Shown: positions 27,074-42,000, counted from the first letter of the stretch. The stretch: DNA of 64,000 nucleotides from Chamaea fasciata (GCA_029207755.1 JARCOQ010000001.1:95646640-95710639), one strand, 5' to 3'. Notes: generated from the sequence alone by a model not told the origin. Numbers and translations are program-made.

Positions 27074-30000
27074 GATCTTATTCTGATGCTGTGATTGAAA
27101 GGGAATAAAAAAAGTTAATCTAGAGAGTTGGTATGTGACCGAAGTTCTGCTCTGTGTCCTAGTTGTTGGGTGACCAAAGTCTGAGATTCTTCCTGTCTTT
27201 CAAAGAAAGCTTCTTAATGATGATTTTATTTGGAAATGGTGTCTGAGGGCTCTTTTTTTATTCTAGCCCAGCTTAGGGTATGCTGCTTGGTTTCTGCTGA
27301 ACACTGCCCATGTTCAAGTTCTGACAGAAGATAGCTTAGCTTAGGTACTTAATATTACCTAATGAATATAAGGAGAAAAATGTGCTAATTAGAAACAATC
27401 AAGAACAGTTGTAATCAATACTAAGTTGAATGCAAGATACATGTACAGAGGTTTGGTATTTTTGGTATTTTCATCACTATGAATATAAATCAGAAGACTG
27501 ACTCAACTTTGAATTACCAGTTTAAATTGACAAATACTTGTCACTAATGATAAGTTCAGAAGATAACATACAAGTCCAGACTTTTGAAGGCTGTTATTTC
27601 TCTGCTGTTCTATAGCTCAGGCAGTGTGAAAACATTCATGCAAGGAAAATGGTTCTTTGAAGCCAATGAGAGTTCTTGCATGTGTAAGGTGAATACATAT
27701 ATATTTATTTCTCTAATCAGAGCCCAAATCGAGAGAAAGGAACTGTTCCGTTTAAAGCAACTGTTTATATCAGTTAAATCAGTTTATATCATATGTGCTT
27801 ACAAATTTCTCTTGACTCGTGATAGTGATGTGCCACCTAAGTTTGATAACTGCAACAGTTCAGGTGCCTGAAAGATTATTCTGATTTTGTGGAGACAAGT
27901 TTGCAGTTTTTCCGTACCTATCACGAAACCAAAACAACAACAAAACTATAAACAATCAAAAAAAACCAAAACCAAAAAACACAACAAAGTAAAGGTCAGC
28001 AAATTAGGGGAGTATCCAAGTTTTCTCAGAAATTTTAGAGAAATAATGAAACAGCTTTGGGCTTTGTCAATGAATGTTTGTGAAAGAATGCCCAAGGGAA
28101 CAGGAAATATCTGTGCTGCTATATCTGTACCTATGGCACAAATGATGATGTCATACCATCTAATGTCCTATTACCTAGCCTTTGGCATCAACTGATCAAT
28201 ATGAAGTGCCTCTCAGTGATTTTTTTGTTTTATGAAGTATGAGTAGCCTCTTTCCTAATAGGTGGTTGATTCTTTGAATGTGATGAAAAACATAAAGAAA
28301 TAAACATATAGAAACAAACATATTCTTTAATCTGAATGTAACAGAAAATATAGTTCAAGAGGATAAATTTTTATGTGGGATATTTCCATTAAAAATTCCT
28401 ATATATTTTAGTTACACAAAATTTACCAAGCAAAGGAGACTGGGAAGACTTGTTAAAGGGAATTGGGAAGATTTTTTATAAGGAAGATAGTAATGATCTC
28501 AGTAGACATTTTGTCCTTTCCTTGTGGATTATATTAACCATATTTTCCAAGCAAATTTCTGAGTACTTTATAAATTCACTTTACATATTTTAGTTGCACA
28601 TAGTTAATGAATCAGATAAAATGATAATTAAAGCTATATGGTCAGCTGCAGTTTGTATAATTAGCAAGTGAGGGGATAGAGTATTTGCCTTGCATGATTT
28701 CAACTTGCATAAGAAGCATGTCCATTTCTAAGTGTTACTCCTAGTTGAGGGAGATGAGAGTAAACTCTTGATTTACATAACTAGATTAGACTCCTGAAAC
28801 TTGGTGATGTTAAATTAGAATTCCATTCTATAATCTAATGGGAAAATGACCAGCCTGTCTTACTTCTTCCACCTAGAGGTTAAATCTGTACTCTTGTATA
28901 CATAAACTTTTCAGAAGTTTGTGTTGCCTCAAATGAAATCCTACCACTCTTTTTTTCAGAATAGCTGCTATATCTATAGCAACTAAGCTAACAGATCTAC
29001 AGCTTGGGGATTCAGTGGAAATCAGTAGGCTTATTACGAAAAAAGAAATGAAGCAGGCCAGGTAAGGAGATACATGTAGTAACGTATTTGAAGCCTTTGT
29101 GTGTACCTGAAGCACAGGTAATATGCAAAATACATAAATATGGTGGTAAGTAAATACTTAGTCTTCCTATGCAGCCTGACTCTACTTCAGCAATACTGCT
29201 AAAAGAGTATTTTGCAGTTCCGTGGTGGTTCATGGTTTTGCTTTCATATGGAATGAGTTCTCTGTCATTGGTTGGTTGTTATAATTAAGTGTGGAACAAT
29301 ACAACTGTGGTTTCAGAGTTTTTTTTCTACTCAGCCAACTCATTGGAGTGCCTTTGGATTTTTTTTCAGATTTCTAGACAGGACAGTAGACTTTATCTTC
29401 TGTTTCAGCAATCTAGTGTTCCTTTCTGGATTATTGATAGGCCATATTTTCTCCTAGTCATCATCTTACTATTTACAATATTTTGTATTACCCTTTTTTG
29501 AAATATTCATGTTTGTATTTCAGTTTGATCAGTGCTTTGGTGTTGTCATCCTGGCTGGCACCACAAACCTGATTTTAATTTTGTGACATAAGTTTTCCTG
29601 ATGTTCCTTAGGATTGATATAGCTTGTCCTTTTACTTTTGGTATCATTTCTTTATGAAGTTGTCAACTTTCTCCAACGTTCTTCTGTCAGAAACTTGACT
29701 GACTGAAGTCTTTGCCTTTGAAGTCCCTAATCTCTGATTTTAGTTTATTTCTATTACAATGTCTACTTTTTTTAATACTGAATTTGATTACTTCAGAGTC
29801 AGTCCGTTATGTGTGTTAAAATCTAATATTCCTTTATATTGTGTAAAGTCAAAATAATGACATTTCCCATATAATTGCTTCATGACTTCCTGTATCAAAA
29901 GCTAGTGCCAGCATAATTAAGGACTTTTGCTATTGTGTTGTAGTCACTAACACATATCTTTCTGTATGGACAGACATCACCCTTTCCTTGAACAGTTGAA

Positions 30001-33000
30001 ATTACCAGAGATGACTTTGCTTTGTACAAGTCTTTTTTTAATATGATATCTAAACTGGGGTAGGTAGCCTTTATTCAAGGACTGTCAAAGGAAGTATTAT
30101 CCCTTCTCTCTTTTTGTCTACTGAATACTAGGGCAGGGGGGAAAGAGATGGTGGTACATAAAGTATTTAGTCTGAAATTTCTAGTTTATTGTTAAACTTC
30201 AGTATTTTCAAGGTAATGTACAAATCTGCTTCATTCAATTACAATAACAGAATGTTTTCTGTAAGCTGCAAGGGTTTTCTTTCTTTGTTTCACTCTCCTG
30301 TCCTGTTTGTAGACATTTTATACTTTAGCTTAGATTCCTTATTAGAGCTTGGGATTTTTTTTGACAAATTTGGTCAGACCTAGAGTAGCTTCTCTAAATT
30401 GGCTACATTCCTCTTTTAGTGGAGGAGAAAATAGTTCTTCAAGCAAATGACTTTAAACAGTACCAGGTTGATCTTAAGAGGGCAAGTATATTAGCTTTCT
30501 TCTGTCTCCTTCAAGAAAGCCATCAGAAGTTCTGGATCCTGGAACTGTTTGTCTCCAAAGATAATACATGCCACTGAATAAACCAGTTTGAACCAGTTTC
30601 CCCTGTAGTTTTGTTTTGTTTGTTTGTTGTTGTTATTTTGGTTTTGTTTTTTGTTTCCTGTTTTTGTTGTGGTTTTGTTTTGGTTTTTTTTAACGTAAGG
30701 AACTATTATCAAGAAAATTAATTAACTTACACAGTCTGGGGGAAGAAGTTTGGAAGAACTGCCGCTGACATTCAGGGGAACTCCTGATTCTGCTCCAACA
30801 TTTTAGTCCCTCAAAGTAAAATTATGAAATACTTTTCAAAGATGAGACAGAAAACTAAAATTCATAACTCTGCTGACACTAGAAATTAGAGGTTCAGTTG
30901 AAATACTGATGTTTATGGTTCATCATAATCCTTCATACACCTGTCTTTTTCCTGGCTAGTAATTTTTTCTGATTCATAGGAGGTGACATCTTCCATTGCT
31001 GATTTCCAGTCCTTCTTAGCATCCCCTCAATGCTCCTATCAACTTAATTCTTCTCTCAAATGATAAAATTTATCAGTATAACATCTAGTTCAGAAGCTTT
31101 TTTCCTCAGTTCCTGTATGACTTTGATAACTGCTGCTCCTGTTCAAGACCTAGAGAAGGGATTGGGTGGTCAAAAATCTTTGATTGTTGCTTGTTTATTT
31201 TTAGCTCTGCCTGTTCTAATACAATAAAATATTCTCACACAGTCGTGTTACTTCTTTAGACTGTGATAATGTGACACCAACAAGCTACAGCTTGAAAAGT
31301 ATGAGTAGCAGCAGTGATTCTAATTGTGATTTTTTTTTTTCATAATTCAGGTTGCAATGTGACGAAGAATGCTTAGCTCTTCAGAGGAACAGGTGGGAAA
31401 TTAACTTGCTTACTTTTTTTTTAACGGAAGTAGTCTAGGTTTGGAAAGTTAATGCTGCGTGGAGGAGAAATCTTTTTCATCATGACCTAGAGAAAAGATA
31501 AATGTCGAGATGGTTCCTGTTACAAAGATCTATATTGAGTGATCAGAAATCTTGCTAGAATAAATGAGTAGTTTCAAATGTACAGACCACATCTTTTGCA
31601 AGCTATTCATTTGTATTAGTAACATGTAACTTTATTCTTCGATGACATGTGTAGAAGGTTGGGGGGATTTGTATGAGGGGTTTTATTTTGTTTGCTTATG
31701 TTTTTGTTATATTTTGGGGTTTTTTCCTTCTACCCTCAAATTTAGGCGCCTTGCTGAAGCTCTTGAAATAGATGATAATTCTGATCCTTTTAATATCCGT
31801 TCTTCTGGACCAAAGTACAGTGACCTTTTAAAAGAAGATGCAAGGTATGTGTTTTAATGATGGCAGGTGTCATAAGTCAGCAGTGTTGAGAGCAAGATGG
31901 GAAGTGCGGAACAGTTTCATTTACTCTTCTAAAAATAGCTGTCCTGGCAGTAGATATCAGTTGAGGCAAAGGAGTTGTGCAGTTCTCAAATCCTCCCAAC
32001 TGAGAACCTGAAATGTGAAATATGCCTGATAGGTTGCTTTTTTTCTGTAATGGGACCAGATTTAGAGTGGCAATGTCATTTTACACCATTCTCACTATGA
32101 ATCTGTACTTGTACTTCTCACATCTCTACTGCTTTTACTCAGAACCAACTTCCACCTCAGTGCTCCTTGTAGACATTTCAAAACAAAGACAACAGCGATG
32201 GCTAAGTAATGAAATATGCTCTCATAGCCTGCTGTTCTTTCCACCAGTCTCATTTATTTTTTTGCTTTACTGCTTTTATTTTAAAAATAAAGAAATGGAA
32301 TTAAAACACTGGATGCAGAGCAAAGCCTATGTCAATGTGACTGCACAGAGGATTGCTAGACTGAAACATCCTAAAATGTGGCAATGTGAAATCAAGGTAA
32401 TATCAAAAACATCACACTAGTAAATACTTTGCAATCTGGACTGACAGGGAGGAATCAGAGATATTTTTTAAAAGATGTTTAGATGATGTGTCATCTAAGC
32501 GTTTTTTTCTCTCATATGTGTTTGTAGGCATGACATTAGTTTTTACCAGGTCTAATTTTTTTAGAACAGCTTAGTATGTCTTCTTCTTGCCTCTGTATTC
32601 TAGTGCTGCATAAATTCCATGGTTTTGTAAGGATCTTTGCTCCTTGAAAATCCTTTATTTGATTTGGTGATATGTTGAGATAAGTGAAAATTTTACATAA
32701 GCAACCATTCAGAATTTGAGTACTTAATTTACTTCCAACTGCTGAGCCTCCTGCAAAATAGGAGCTGAATGTTTTCATTGTGGAGCTACTGTTTTATTAG
32801 TATTTGCCCTTAAAAGTGTTATTTTCTAAGGACTATTCTCTTAGTTGTGTGTTGAGTATGTTTTGCTTCATCTTTTTTAGAAAACAGAGCACACACTTTC
32901 AGTACAGTAAAGAAGTGAAAATTTTGCATCATGTGTGTAGTCTGCTGTGGTTTTTCGGAGTAAAATTCTATCTCTTCTTTCTGCCAGCCACTACCCATAG

Positions 33001-36000
33001 TGCAGTGTTCATCTTTCATGTACAGAACTGACCAGGATCATGCACTGTACTGCAGATGGTTGAACAGACACTTTAAAAAGTAACCTTAATGCTTCCACAC
33101 TCCTCCTCTTCTCATTCTTTCAGTGATTTTACTAGTGTTTCCTTTCTAGCCACTTTACACTGGTAACTTACAATAAACTAATACACCAAGGCTACTCTTA
33201 CTGATTCATAGCTAAAGCAGAAGTTTTTTGTTAGTCTTCAAGTCAATTGCTTTGTACATTTAATTGCTGGATTTCATTTATCTAGTTTTAAAAATAAATT
33301 CGTTTCTCTTTATAGTAACATAGCTCTCTTTACAAGAGCAACAATGTGCAATTTGTGAATCTGTGGCTGTATGAATTTTCATCCTTGACTGCTGATGATC
33401 TTTCGTCTCAGTAGCCTAGCAAAAGGCTTGGCTTTCCATCAAGATGGCAGGATCCAGAAATTGTATCTGTTACAGTATGTTTTTCAGGTGGCTCAGTATT
33501 CTGAATAATTTCTGACAGATTAATTTATTCTTGCTTGAGCACATAACTCCAGTGATGCAGGAGTTAAGGGCTTGTGGCTTTCTGCAGAGCATAAGTTACA
33601 TACAGAATCTTAGAATGATTGAGAAACACGACAGCTGCCTCACTGTGCATTCAGAGTCACTGCCTCAAGAGTAGCAGCTGCCAAAATCATTACTAGAATG
33701 CCATATTATCTTCTTTAGGCAATTAATTGATCTGTGTAGCCGATACATTGTCAAGAGCTGAAAGAAATACACACCTAAAAATGAAGAAAACTTGAGAAGG
33801 CTGTAAGAACTCCTGATTTTGAGGTGATTTTTTTGATTACTTCTGTAATCTTTATTACAGAACTCTAAGGCTCCCAAATGCAGTACAACTCCAGGCAATA
33901 GGAAGAAAATAAGTGCGTGTAAGCATGCCAAGATAATATGTCTGCTTTGTAGGACGGTGACAGGAGAAGGGAGCACCAGGAAGAGCATGGTGATGCTGCA
34001 GCATGCTAATCTTGCTGATGTTTGTCAGGATCTGATAAGGAGTCAAAAGAACTGTCTCCACCATGTAGCTTTACATGAGGAGATACTCTGCTGCCAAGGG
34101 GAAACATCTTGTAGCATGAAGATGACTACCAACTGAGCACAGTTTAGGGGATACAGATCTACTGGCTTGACACCTCAGCACTGACCTTTCTAAAAAGCGT
34201 CAGAAATACACAGAGTGTAAGCAAATGCTCAGGCTGATCTGTTGACATGAAGTCAGAGGATAGACCAGCACAGGTATCAGTGTCCAATTGGACACTAATG
34301 ATGTTGAGGCTACTATTTGATGAATTAAAACTACTGGAGAAGGAGAGAACATAGGGAATATCTAGCCACCTGGAGCTACACAAAAGAGAATTTTCTTATT
34401 TTGTCACTGGCTGTGCAAGACCCCCCTATATGGACTATGAAAATCTCTGGTTTTATAGACTACTGAAGGGCTTTTTTATTTTTATGTATCCTCCAGTGTG
34501 TTAGCTGGTTCCTTAATATGCTTTTAAATATTATATATCACATGCTTGTGGACCTTCTCATTGAATTGTTGATACACTTTTTTTTTTACCTGTCATAATC
34601 ACTTCACCTTGAAATTTGGGTGTTCACAGTTGGCATTTGGTGTAGTATGTGCTTTCTAACCCTCTGAATCCTGAAGGGTTGGTTGGATTTTTTGTTTGGG
34701 AGTTGGGATTTTTTTCAACTTGAAATTACTGCTGTAATATTTTTTCCAAAACCTCATACCACATGGCCTGACTCTGTATTTCACACTGTAGGTGTCTGGG
34801 GGTCCCTTTCTTTTTAACTATACCCAGTTCAGGTCCTTTTTCCAATTCTCTCAGTGTTATACTTCTGTCTGCTGAAGACCAAGGAATTCTCATGCAGTGT
34901 CTGTGTACTCTTGATAAATCTTGAAGGTTTGTTTACCAGTAATGGGCTAAGTCTAAGTTCCTTGCATCTGATAAAGTGATGTTGGTAGCCAAGCTATTCA
35001 ATGTTGTTATTTTGCACATTTGTTTGAGACCATTTGTATGGTCTTTTGATGATACATTCACTTCAACATCCAGAACTTTGGTAGGTCATCTTCCAAAGAT
35101 AGTTGTGCTTGCTTTGGTAGGCACTTCTTGACTGGTTAAATTCTGACATCATTCACAAAGTGGTAACTGTGTTGATATGGAATAGTGCCTGGTTTTTTGA
35201 AGGATTACTTACTACTAACCAGCTTTGAGATATGAAATCTTTGGGTAGCCTTTTTTTCCCATGGGGATGGTGGCCTAACAAATAGCAACCTTACTTTTAA
35301 AGTTATTTTACATGCTTATTTAAGAACAGAGCACAAAGTTCACCCTTAAGTGACAGACTTGAAATACTGTTATGAAGCTAGTTATTAAAAAATACTTCAA
35401 ATAAATCATTAGTATTTCACTTCTAGAATGTTTTCTTTGCTTGCAAGTAGCTTTATGCTGCTTCTTGCATTCTTAATAATTTGTTATGCTAGGTGAGCTG
35501 AAGACCAAAATCAGTGAGCTTTGTCTCGGAGAAGAACTCCGTTTTTTTTATCCTATCCCCATTTTTGTCTCGTCAAATATTGTAATTAAGTAAATTAATG
35601 ACAAGTAATTTAAAAATACCAAAATGGCAACTTGAAAATCTACATTATTCATTTGAAAATGTAGAGTTGTATTGTCAGACATTAGAACCATGTCACAGAA
35701 TTTTATTCTCGGTTCCAGTTCTTGAAGAGGAAATAATTATTTTTGTAATAGTGATGACACACAATCTTTTAATGTGAATGAAGCTTCTGCCTCAGTTAGC
35801 TGTGTTCTTTAATTTTGTTCTTGTTGAAATATATTACAAAATTGTACACTCTCTTGCCTTGTTAACCTAGAATGCTGTTCTTGCAGGAGGGATATAAAAT
35901 TTGTCAGTGACATTGAGAAGGAAATGAGACTGCTTGTGGAAGCTGTGAATAAGGTCAGTATTCATATAGTCTGTATGGATTCTAAGAATTGGTTTCTTTT

Positions 36001-39000
36001 GGGGGGAGTTTGATATTACTAAACATTTTTAATAGTCATAGTTGTGAGTTGACACTTGATCTGTTTGGGCTCCAATACAGTGCATAATTTATTGCAAAAT
36101 GAACAAAATTTTTAGGAGACCTAGTAGTTCAGGATCACTTTGGTGCCAAACCTTGCTTAAGGATTCAGGCAGTGCTAGGCTTTAATGCATCAATGGATTA
36201 TCATCAATTTTTGGATCTCCATTAATAAAATACTGTTAAAGATGATGTTTAAACATTCAGACTTTGAGAAGGAAAGCGTAGGTACTTCTGATCCCTGTAG
36301 TGGAACTTGCTCACAAATTTTTTGATACCTTCCTGTATTTGCCAGTGCATGAGGTTGTACTCCTTCTTTTATAAGAAAACCTGGATTCAGCCACAGTATT
36401 TGAGAGACTCCAGTATACTTAAACACTCTTGGTGCTCGTCCATCTGTCTAATGTTTTTGCACATTGTTTTCATGATAAAAATGAAAGATGAGTCAGTCAG
36501 TCTGTGTCTAGTTGTCAAAGAGGCCCCAGTTGGGTCATCCAGCCCAAGCTCCCAACTCAAGCAGGGCCATCCTAGAGCTCATTGCATGGGATTGCATCCA
36601 GACAGTTCTGTAATATCTCCAGTGAGAGAGACTCCACAACCTCTCTGGGCAATCTGTTTCAGTTCTCAGTCGCCTGCACAGTAAAGAAGTGTTTTTCTCA
36701 TGTTCATGTGAAACTTCCTGTGCAGTTTCTGCCTAAAGCCTCTTTTGCTGTTGGTTGGCGCTATTAAATGGCCAACTATTAAGTTGCCGGGCTTCACCCT
36801 CCTGACACTCCATCTTCAGATACTTATTGACAAAAGAAATAATAATAAATAAAATCCAATTTGTCATCTCTTCTTGAGGCACAATATGCCAACTCTCTCA
36901 GCTTACCCTCGTGAGATGGTCCAGTCCCCTGTCATCTTTGTAGCCCTCTGCTGGACTTGCTCCAGGAGCTCCATTCCTCTCTTGTACTGAGAAGCCCGGT
37001 ACTGGACACAGCATTCCAGGTGAGGCCTCATGAAGACTGAGTAGAGGAGCAGGATGGTGACACTCTTCCTAGTGTACCATGTCTTTGGCCTTGTGCCACA
37101 AGGGCACATGCTGTCTCACGACAGCTTGTTGCTTACCAGCACCTCAAGAACCTTGTCTGAAGATCTGTTTTCCAGCAGGTCAGCCAATACTGGTGCATGA
37201 GGTTCTTCTTCCCTGAGTGCATTTCTCCATACTTGCCTTTAAAGAATTTCAGAAGGTTCTTCTCTGCCCACCCCTCCTGCCTGTTGAGATCCTTTTGAAG
37301 GGCTGCACAACCCTCTGGAGTATTGGCCACTCCTCCCAGTTTTGGGTCATCAGTGAACTTGCTGAGGAGGTATCTGCCCCTTCATCCAAGTCATATATGA
37401 ATAAGTTAAAACAATATTAGAGCCAGTACTGACCACTGGGGAACTGTAGCTGCTAGTTACAGGCCTCCAACTAGACTCTCTGCCACTGACCACAACTCTC
37501 TGAGTTCTGTTCTTCAGCCATTTCTCAGTACACCTCACTGTCCACTCATCCAGGTTGCACTTTCTGAGTTAACCTATGAGGATGTCACAGGACACAGTGT
37601 CAAAAATCTTCCTGAAATCCATGTATGTGACGTGGAATTTAGGAGTTGAGCTAGAACCTAGATCTCAGTAAGCCTCTCCAGTGGAAAGGCCACTTGGGGA
37701 AACTCAAGTGAAGCAGTCAAGCTCAGACATCCACACATGCCACATGGCTAGAATGGCTAGGAGAGGCAGAAGGCCTTGACACCAGGTCAGTTCCAGTAAG
37801 TTTATTTCCAGGAGCTGAAGGTAGACTGAGAGCCAAGAGACCAGGCATCTGCTTGTGCCCACTTAAGTATGGGGTTCGGCAGCCAATGACCTTGAGGTAT
37901 GGGGGCGGAGCAAAGGGCAGGTAAGGTCAGTATTCCCATCACTGGGTCCCACAACCAATGGAGACACAGCCAGGAGAGGAGAAACCAAAGGGCCAGGGGC
38001 GTTGTGGGGGGGAGGAACTGGGGCAAACCATGTGTACAAAGCACCACTGGGAAGTTACTCTCTCAGGCTAGGCAGGTAACAATGGTCTATCCTGCCAAGG
38101 CCAGACCCTGGGTATTATGTTGAGGGGCTGCAGGGATTCCATACACGTAGACAATATTCAGTGCTCTTGCCTTACCTATCCAGGGGATAGGTAGTTGTTT
38201 TATCGTATAATCAGATTGGTTAAGCATGATTTTCCTTTGATGAATCCATACTGACTAATCCTGATAACCATGTCATCCCATGATGACCTTGAGGATTAAC
38301 CATTCCCATCACCTCTCCAGAGACTGATGTGAGACTGTGTGTTGGTTTTGCATGGCCTGGTTTTTGGTAGTGGTGGGGTGGGGGCCACAGAGGTGACTTC
38401 TGTGAGAAGCTGCTAGAAACTTGCACCATGTCCAGCAGAGCCAATCCCTAATGGCTCTGAAGATGGACATGCCACTGGCCAAGGTTGAGCCAATTAGAAA
38501 TGATGGTAACGCCTCTGTGATAGCATATTTAAGAAGAAATCAAAACAAAGGTGGTGGTGCAGTTTTAATTCCAGCTAGAGAAGAGGAGGAGGTGAGAGCT
38601 TGTGAGGGAAACAACATGGAAACACCAAGGTTAGTGGAAGAGGAAGGGGCAGGAGGTGCCTCAGGTGCCAGAGCTGAGATTCCTCTGTGGGCCATGGTGA
38701 TGGCCATGGTGAAACAGGCAGCCCTGCAGCCCGTGGATTTCCATGTGCAACCCTTATGGGAGGTGCCCATGCCAGAGCAGGTGGATGCTGGAGGAGGCTG
38801 TGATCCAGTGGGAGACCTGGTAGAGAGAAGAGGCAGAGAAGAGGCCCCTGCTTCCCAGCTAGAGCAGCCTGTCCTCGGAGGACTGCACCTTGTGGAAGAG
38901 TAACCTCAGTTTTGGAAGGACTGTTTGCCCATGGGGAGAATTTACATTGCAGCAGTTCTGTGAGGACTGCTGCTTGTGAGATTGAAACCATGCTGGAGAA

Positions 39001-42000
39001 CTTTGTTGAACTGTGTCCTGTGGAAAAGGACTCTGTGGTCTCACAGGGGAATGACTTCTCTTCCTGAGCCAAGCAGAAGAAAAGCTGGGGTGATGAATTG
39101 ACCCTCCCTTTACTGTCGATGGAAAGGAGGGAATGTTTGGGAAAAAAGCCCTTAAAAACACCTATTTTACTTCTTACTATCCTGCTCTGATTTTGTTAGT
39201 AATAAAATCACTTTCTGTTTCTTAAGCTGAGCCTACTTTGGCCTTGGAGTGTTTTCTTCTTGTCCGTAATTCATGAACTCTTTGTTAAATTTTCTCTCCT
39301 CTGCCGAACTGTAGCAGGGGAGGGTGAGTGAGTGGCTTTTCATAGGTACCTGGCATTTGGCCAGTGTCAAACCATGACAGACTGACAGACCTGTAGTTCC
39401 TCAGAGTCCTTCTTGCCCTTTAAGAATGACTGAAGTGATGTTGGCTTTCTTTCAGTTTTCATGCACCTCTCCTGACCACTGTGACCTTTCAATGATTGTA
39501 AGCAGCCTCGCTATGATGTCCACCAGCTCTCTCAGCACTCATGGATGCATTCTGTCAGGGCCCATGGACCTGTGGATATCAAATTTGCCTAGGTGTTCTC
39601 TAACCCCTGTCCTTGACCAACAGAAATTCTTCCTTCCAACATTCGTTTACCCTGGTCTCCTGAGCCAGAGATTCTTGAGGGTTTGTCAAAGAAGACTGAT
39701 GCAAAGGTGTTCACATACTCAGTCTTCTCTGTGTCCTCCTATAGGGTCCTCCCTCTGTTTGGTAATAGGTCCGCATTTTCCTTAGCTTTCCTTTTGTTAT
39801 TGTTTATGTATTTGAAGCCCTTCTTTCTGTCCTTGTCATAATTGGCCAGATGTAATTCCAAATGGGCCTTGGCCTCCGTTATCTCATTTCTATTTACTCT
39901 TACAAATTATTTATGTTCATTCCAAGTGGCCTGACAGTGCTTGAGTCTCCTATGTATTTACTGCTTGAGTATTAACAGGAGTTCCTAGTTTATTTGTCTC
40001 TTGCCTCCTGTGCTCAACTTCTTGTTTATTGGGGTGCAGATTATGTTAATTATACTCAGGTCCCTCCAACCTCAGACACTTGGAAGAAGATGTGTAGAAT
40101 AGTTTGTTATATATATTGTTTTACCTAAGAATAATTTGCCTAGTGTTGTGTTGCCTGTGGTTATTCTATTTTACATATTGCTTTACACATTACCTTTATC
40201 ATGCACACATATGCACAGAAGTGTGTACACATATCTTTCTTTATATAATTGCATATACCAAATATATACTTAGACTTATATCAAACCAAGATACGTAATT
40301 ATATTAAAAAAGTGGCAGCTAGAGGTCTTGAATTTGCAATTAATGACATCAAATATGCCAGAACAAGAAGGAGTACCAGAGAGCTCAAGAGCATCTCCAG
40401 TGCAAAACAGCTATTTTAGTTTTCAGTGCAAACCAGCTGTTTGTTAAATAACAGTCGTGCAAAGCAGATAAGTAGTGTCTATTAAGGAGCATCTACATTG
40501 CAGAAGAGAAGGAAAATATGAAAACAAACCACATCTCAGCCTGTTCCCTGTCTGACCTAAGGGGAGAATGACCCAGTGTACCCAGCTTTTATCATGATCA
40601 GGATGAACCATTTAGGGCCACATTACAGTTGAGTATCTCAAGGATCAGTTCTATACCATCCTACCCATCAGGCTGTAGGGAATTGCTATACCATAAAGAT
40701 TTGAGAAGTTCCCAGAAAGCTCCCAGAAATCAAGCTGTATTTCAAAAGGGAGGAGATTTCCCAGGGATTGAGGTGAGGCTGACCAGCCTGTAGCTCCATG
40801 TGCCCTCCTGGCCTGTCATGAAGCTAAAGTGACAGCATGTGTGGAGGTCAGAGACTCTATTTTCCTTCAAAATTGTGGCATATGGGGTGTAAAAGGGAAT
40901 ATTTCCCGTGCACTGTAAAGTTAACTTGCCCTTGTACTCAGTTATTCTTCCATAACTTTTCTTTTTATTTCTGTGAAAGACGCAGAGGCTCTTTTCTCTC
41001 TTGTGATAGTCATGTTTCATCTTGCAACCCACAGGTTTATGTCGCTAAAGATTGAATTAACATGTGTGACAGGGCATTATGCAGGGAGACTTATTTTAGT
41101 TGTTCTTCTGCCATGATCCTCAAGCCCTCTTTATTCTTGAGTCTGTGTTTGGTTGTTTATTATAATTCCTAAATTTCTCTGGCTAAATATGTGGCTTGTT
41201 TTCTTTGTTTCCAGATGTAGAATGTTCATGTGGTTCTGCCACAGTACTATGTCTTTCAAACTGATTACTGTTACTTAGGCTTACACATTTTGCTTCTGCT
41301 TTTTTTTTTTCCTTGCATTTTACCTTAGGAGATGCCTACTTCAGCTTAACTGGATAAGTGAGTAATAAAAAGGGTTTTGATACTCAGAAGTCTTAGCATT
41401 AATATGATTCAGCTCAGTCTATTATATATGACTTTGCTTGCCTCATAAGCATCTTTGCCCTAGACTCACCAATATGTACTCTGTCTAGCATAGCAGAGTT
41501 TTCATGGTTGATATGGTAAGCAGAAAAGACAGAGGACACGTATATCCAGCTCTGTCTTCATAGGGATAAGAATGGTGATGTTTTGCAGAGCATGGAACCA
41601 TCACCACTTTTTTTAAAAGCAAGCATACTAGTCATAAATAGGTATAGACTCTTCAGAGTTCTTCAAACTCTTATATCTATGCTGGAAGTGTTGTAATAGC
41701 TGGGAAGTTCATTACTGTTAATTGCAAAGTAAAGATAATATTCTGTCAGCCTGTGATTACCCTGAAGACTTATGGTTGACCGCAGTTTCTGGTCCAGTTA
41801 CTATTTGTAACTTAGCAATTTCATAATCTAAGAGACAGATATTAATCCTCTATTTTCAGGATAGCTGCATTGTACCCCTGGTGACTTGTTCTATTACATG
41901 TGGTGGTTTTTACATTAATTTTGGTGGCTGACCTTTTGTAAATCCACACTGATTATTTCCAGGGACCTTTCTCCTCCATGTAGCTAAAGACAGATTTGAG

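Larger units (their letters stand above)
36510..40080 (-). mobile_element. CR1 LINE, minus strand, split by two LTRs
   Basis: Read on the minus strand, positions 36903-37109 give a frame with [15 protein letters not shown] and [12 protein letters not shown]. This is the well-known C-terminal end of the CR1 reverse transcriptase (Y-S-x-x-x-RPHLEYCVQ and LLExVQRRATKM). Flanking DNA at about 36510-36760 is CR1 3' UTR, and 37110-37625, 38146-38337 and 39385-40080 continue upstream through the reverse-transcriptase region. Removing the two LTRs leaves about 2 kb of one collinear element with an uncertain 5' limit. It is heavily decayed, with many stops, so it cannot move. Confidence 0.85.

Noticed and set aside
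32290..32396. Possible extra exon ending at caag|gtaata
   Set aside because: The flanking NFX1 exons join in frame without it and the peptide does not match NFX1.
36903..37109. Minus-strand frame with a reverse-transcriptase-like reading
   Set aside because: It is real CR1 reverse-transcriptase homology but a decayed fragment, so it is annotated as part of the CR1 and not as a gene.
38421..38903. 160-codon open frame on the plus strand, with overlapping minus-strand frames
   Set aside because: It is inside the LTR defined by the gactg duplications. GC-rich LTR sequence has few stops by chance.
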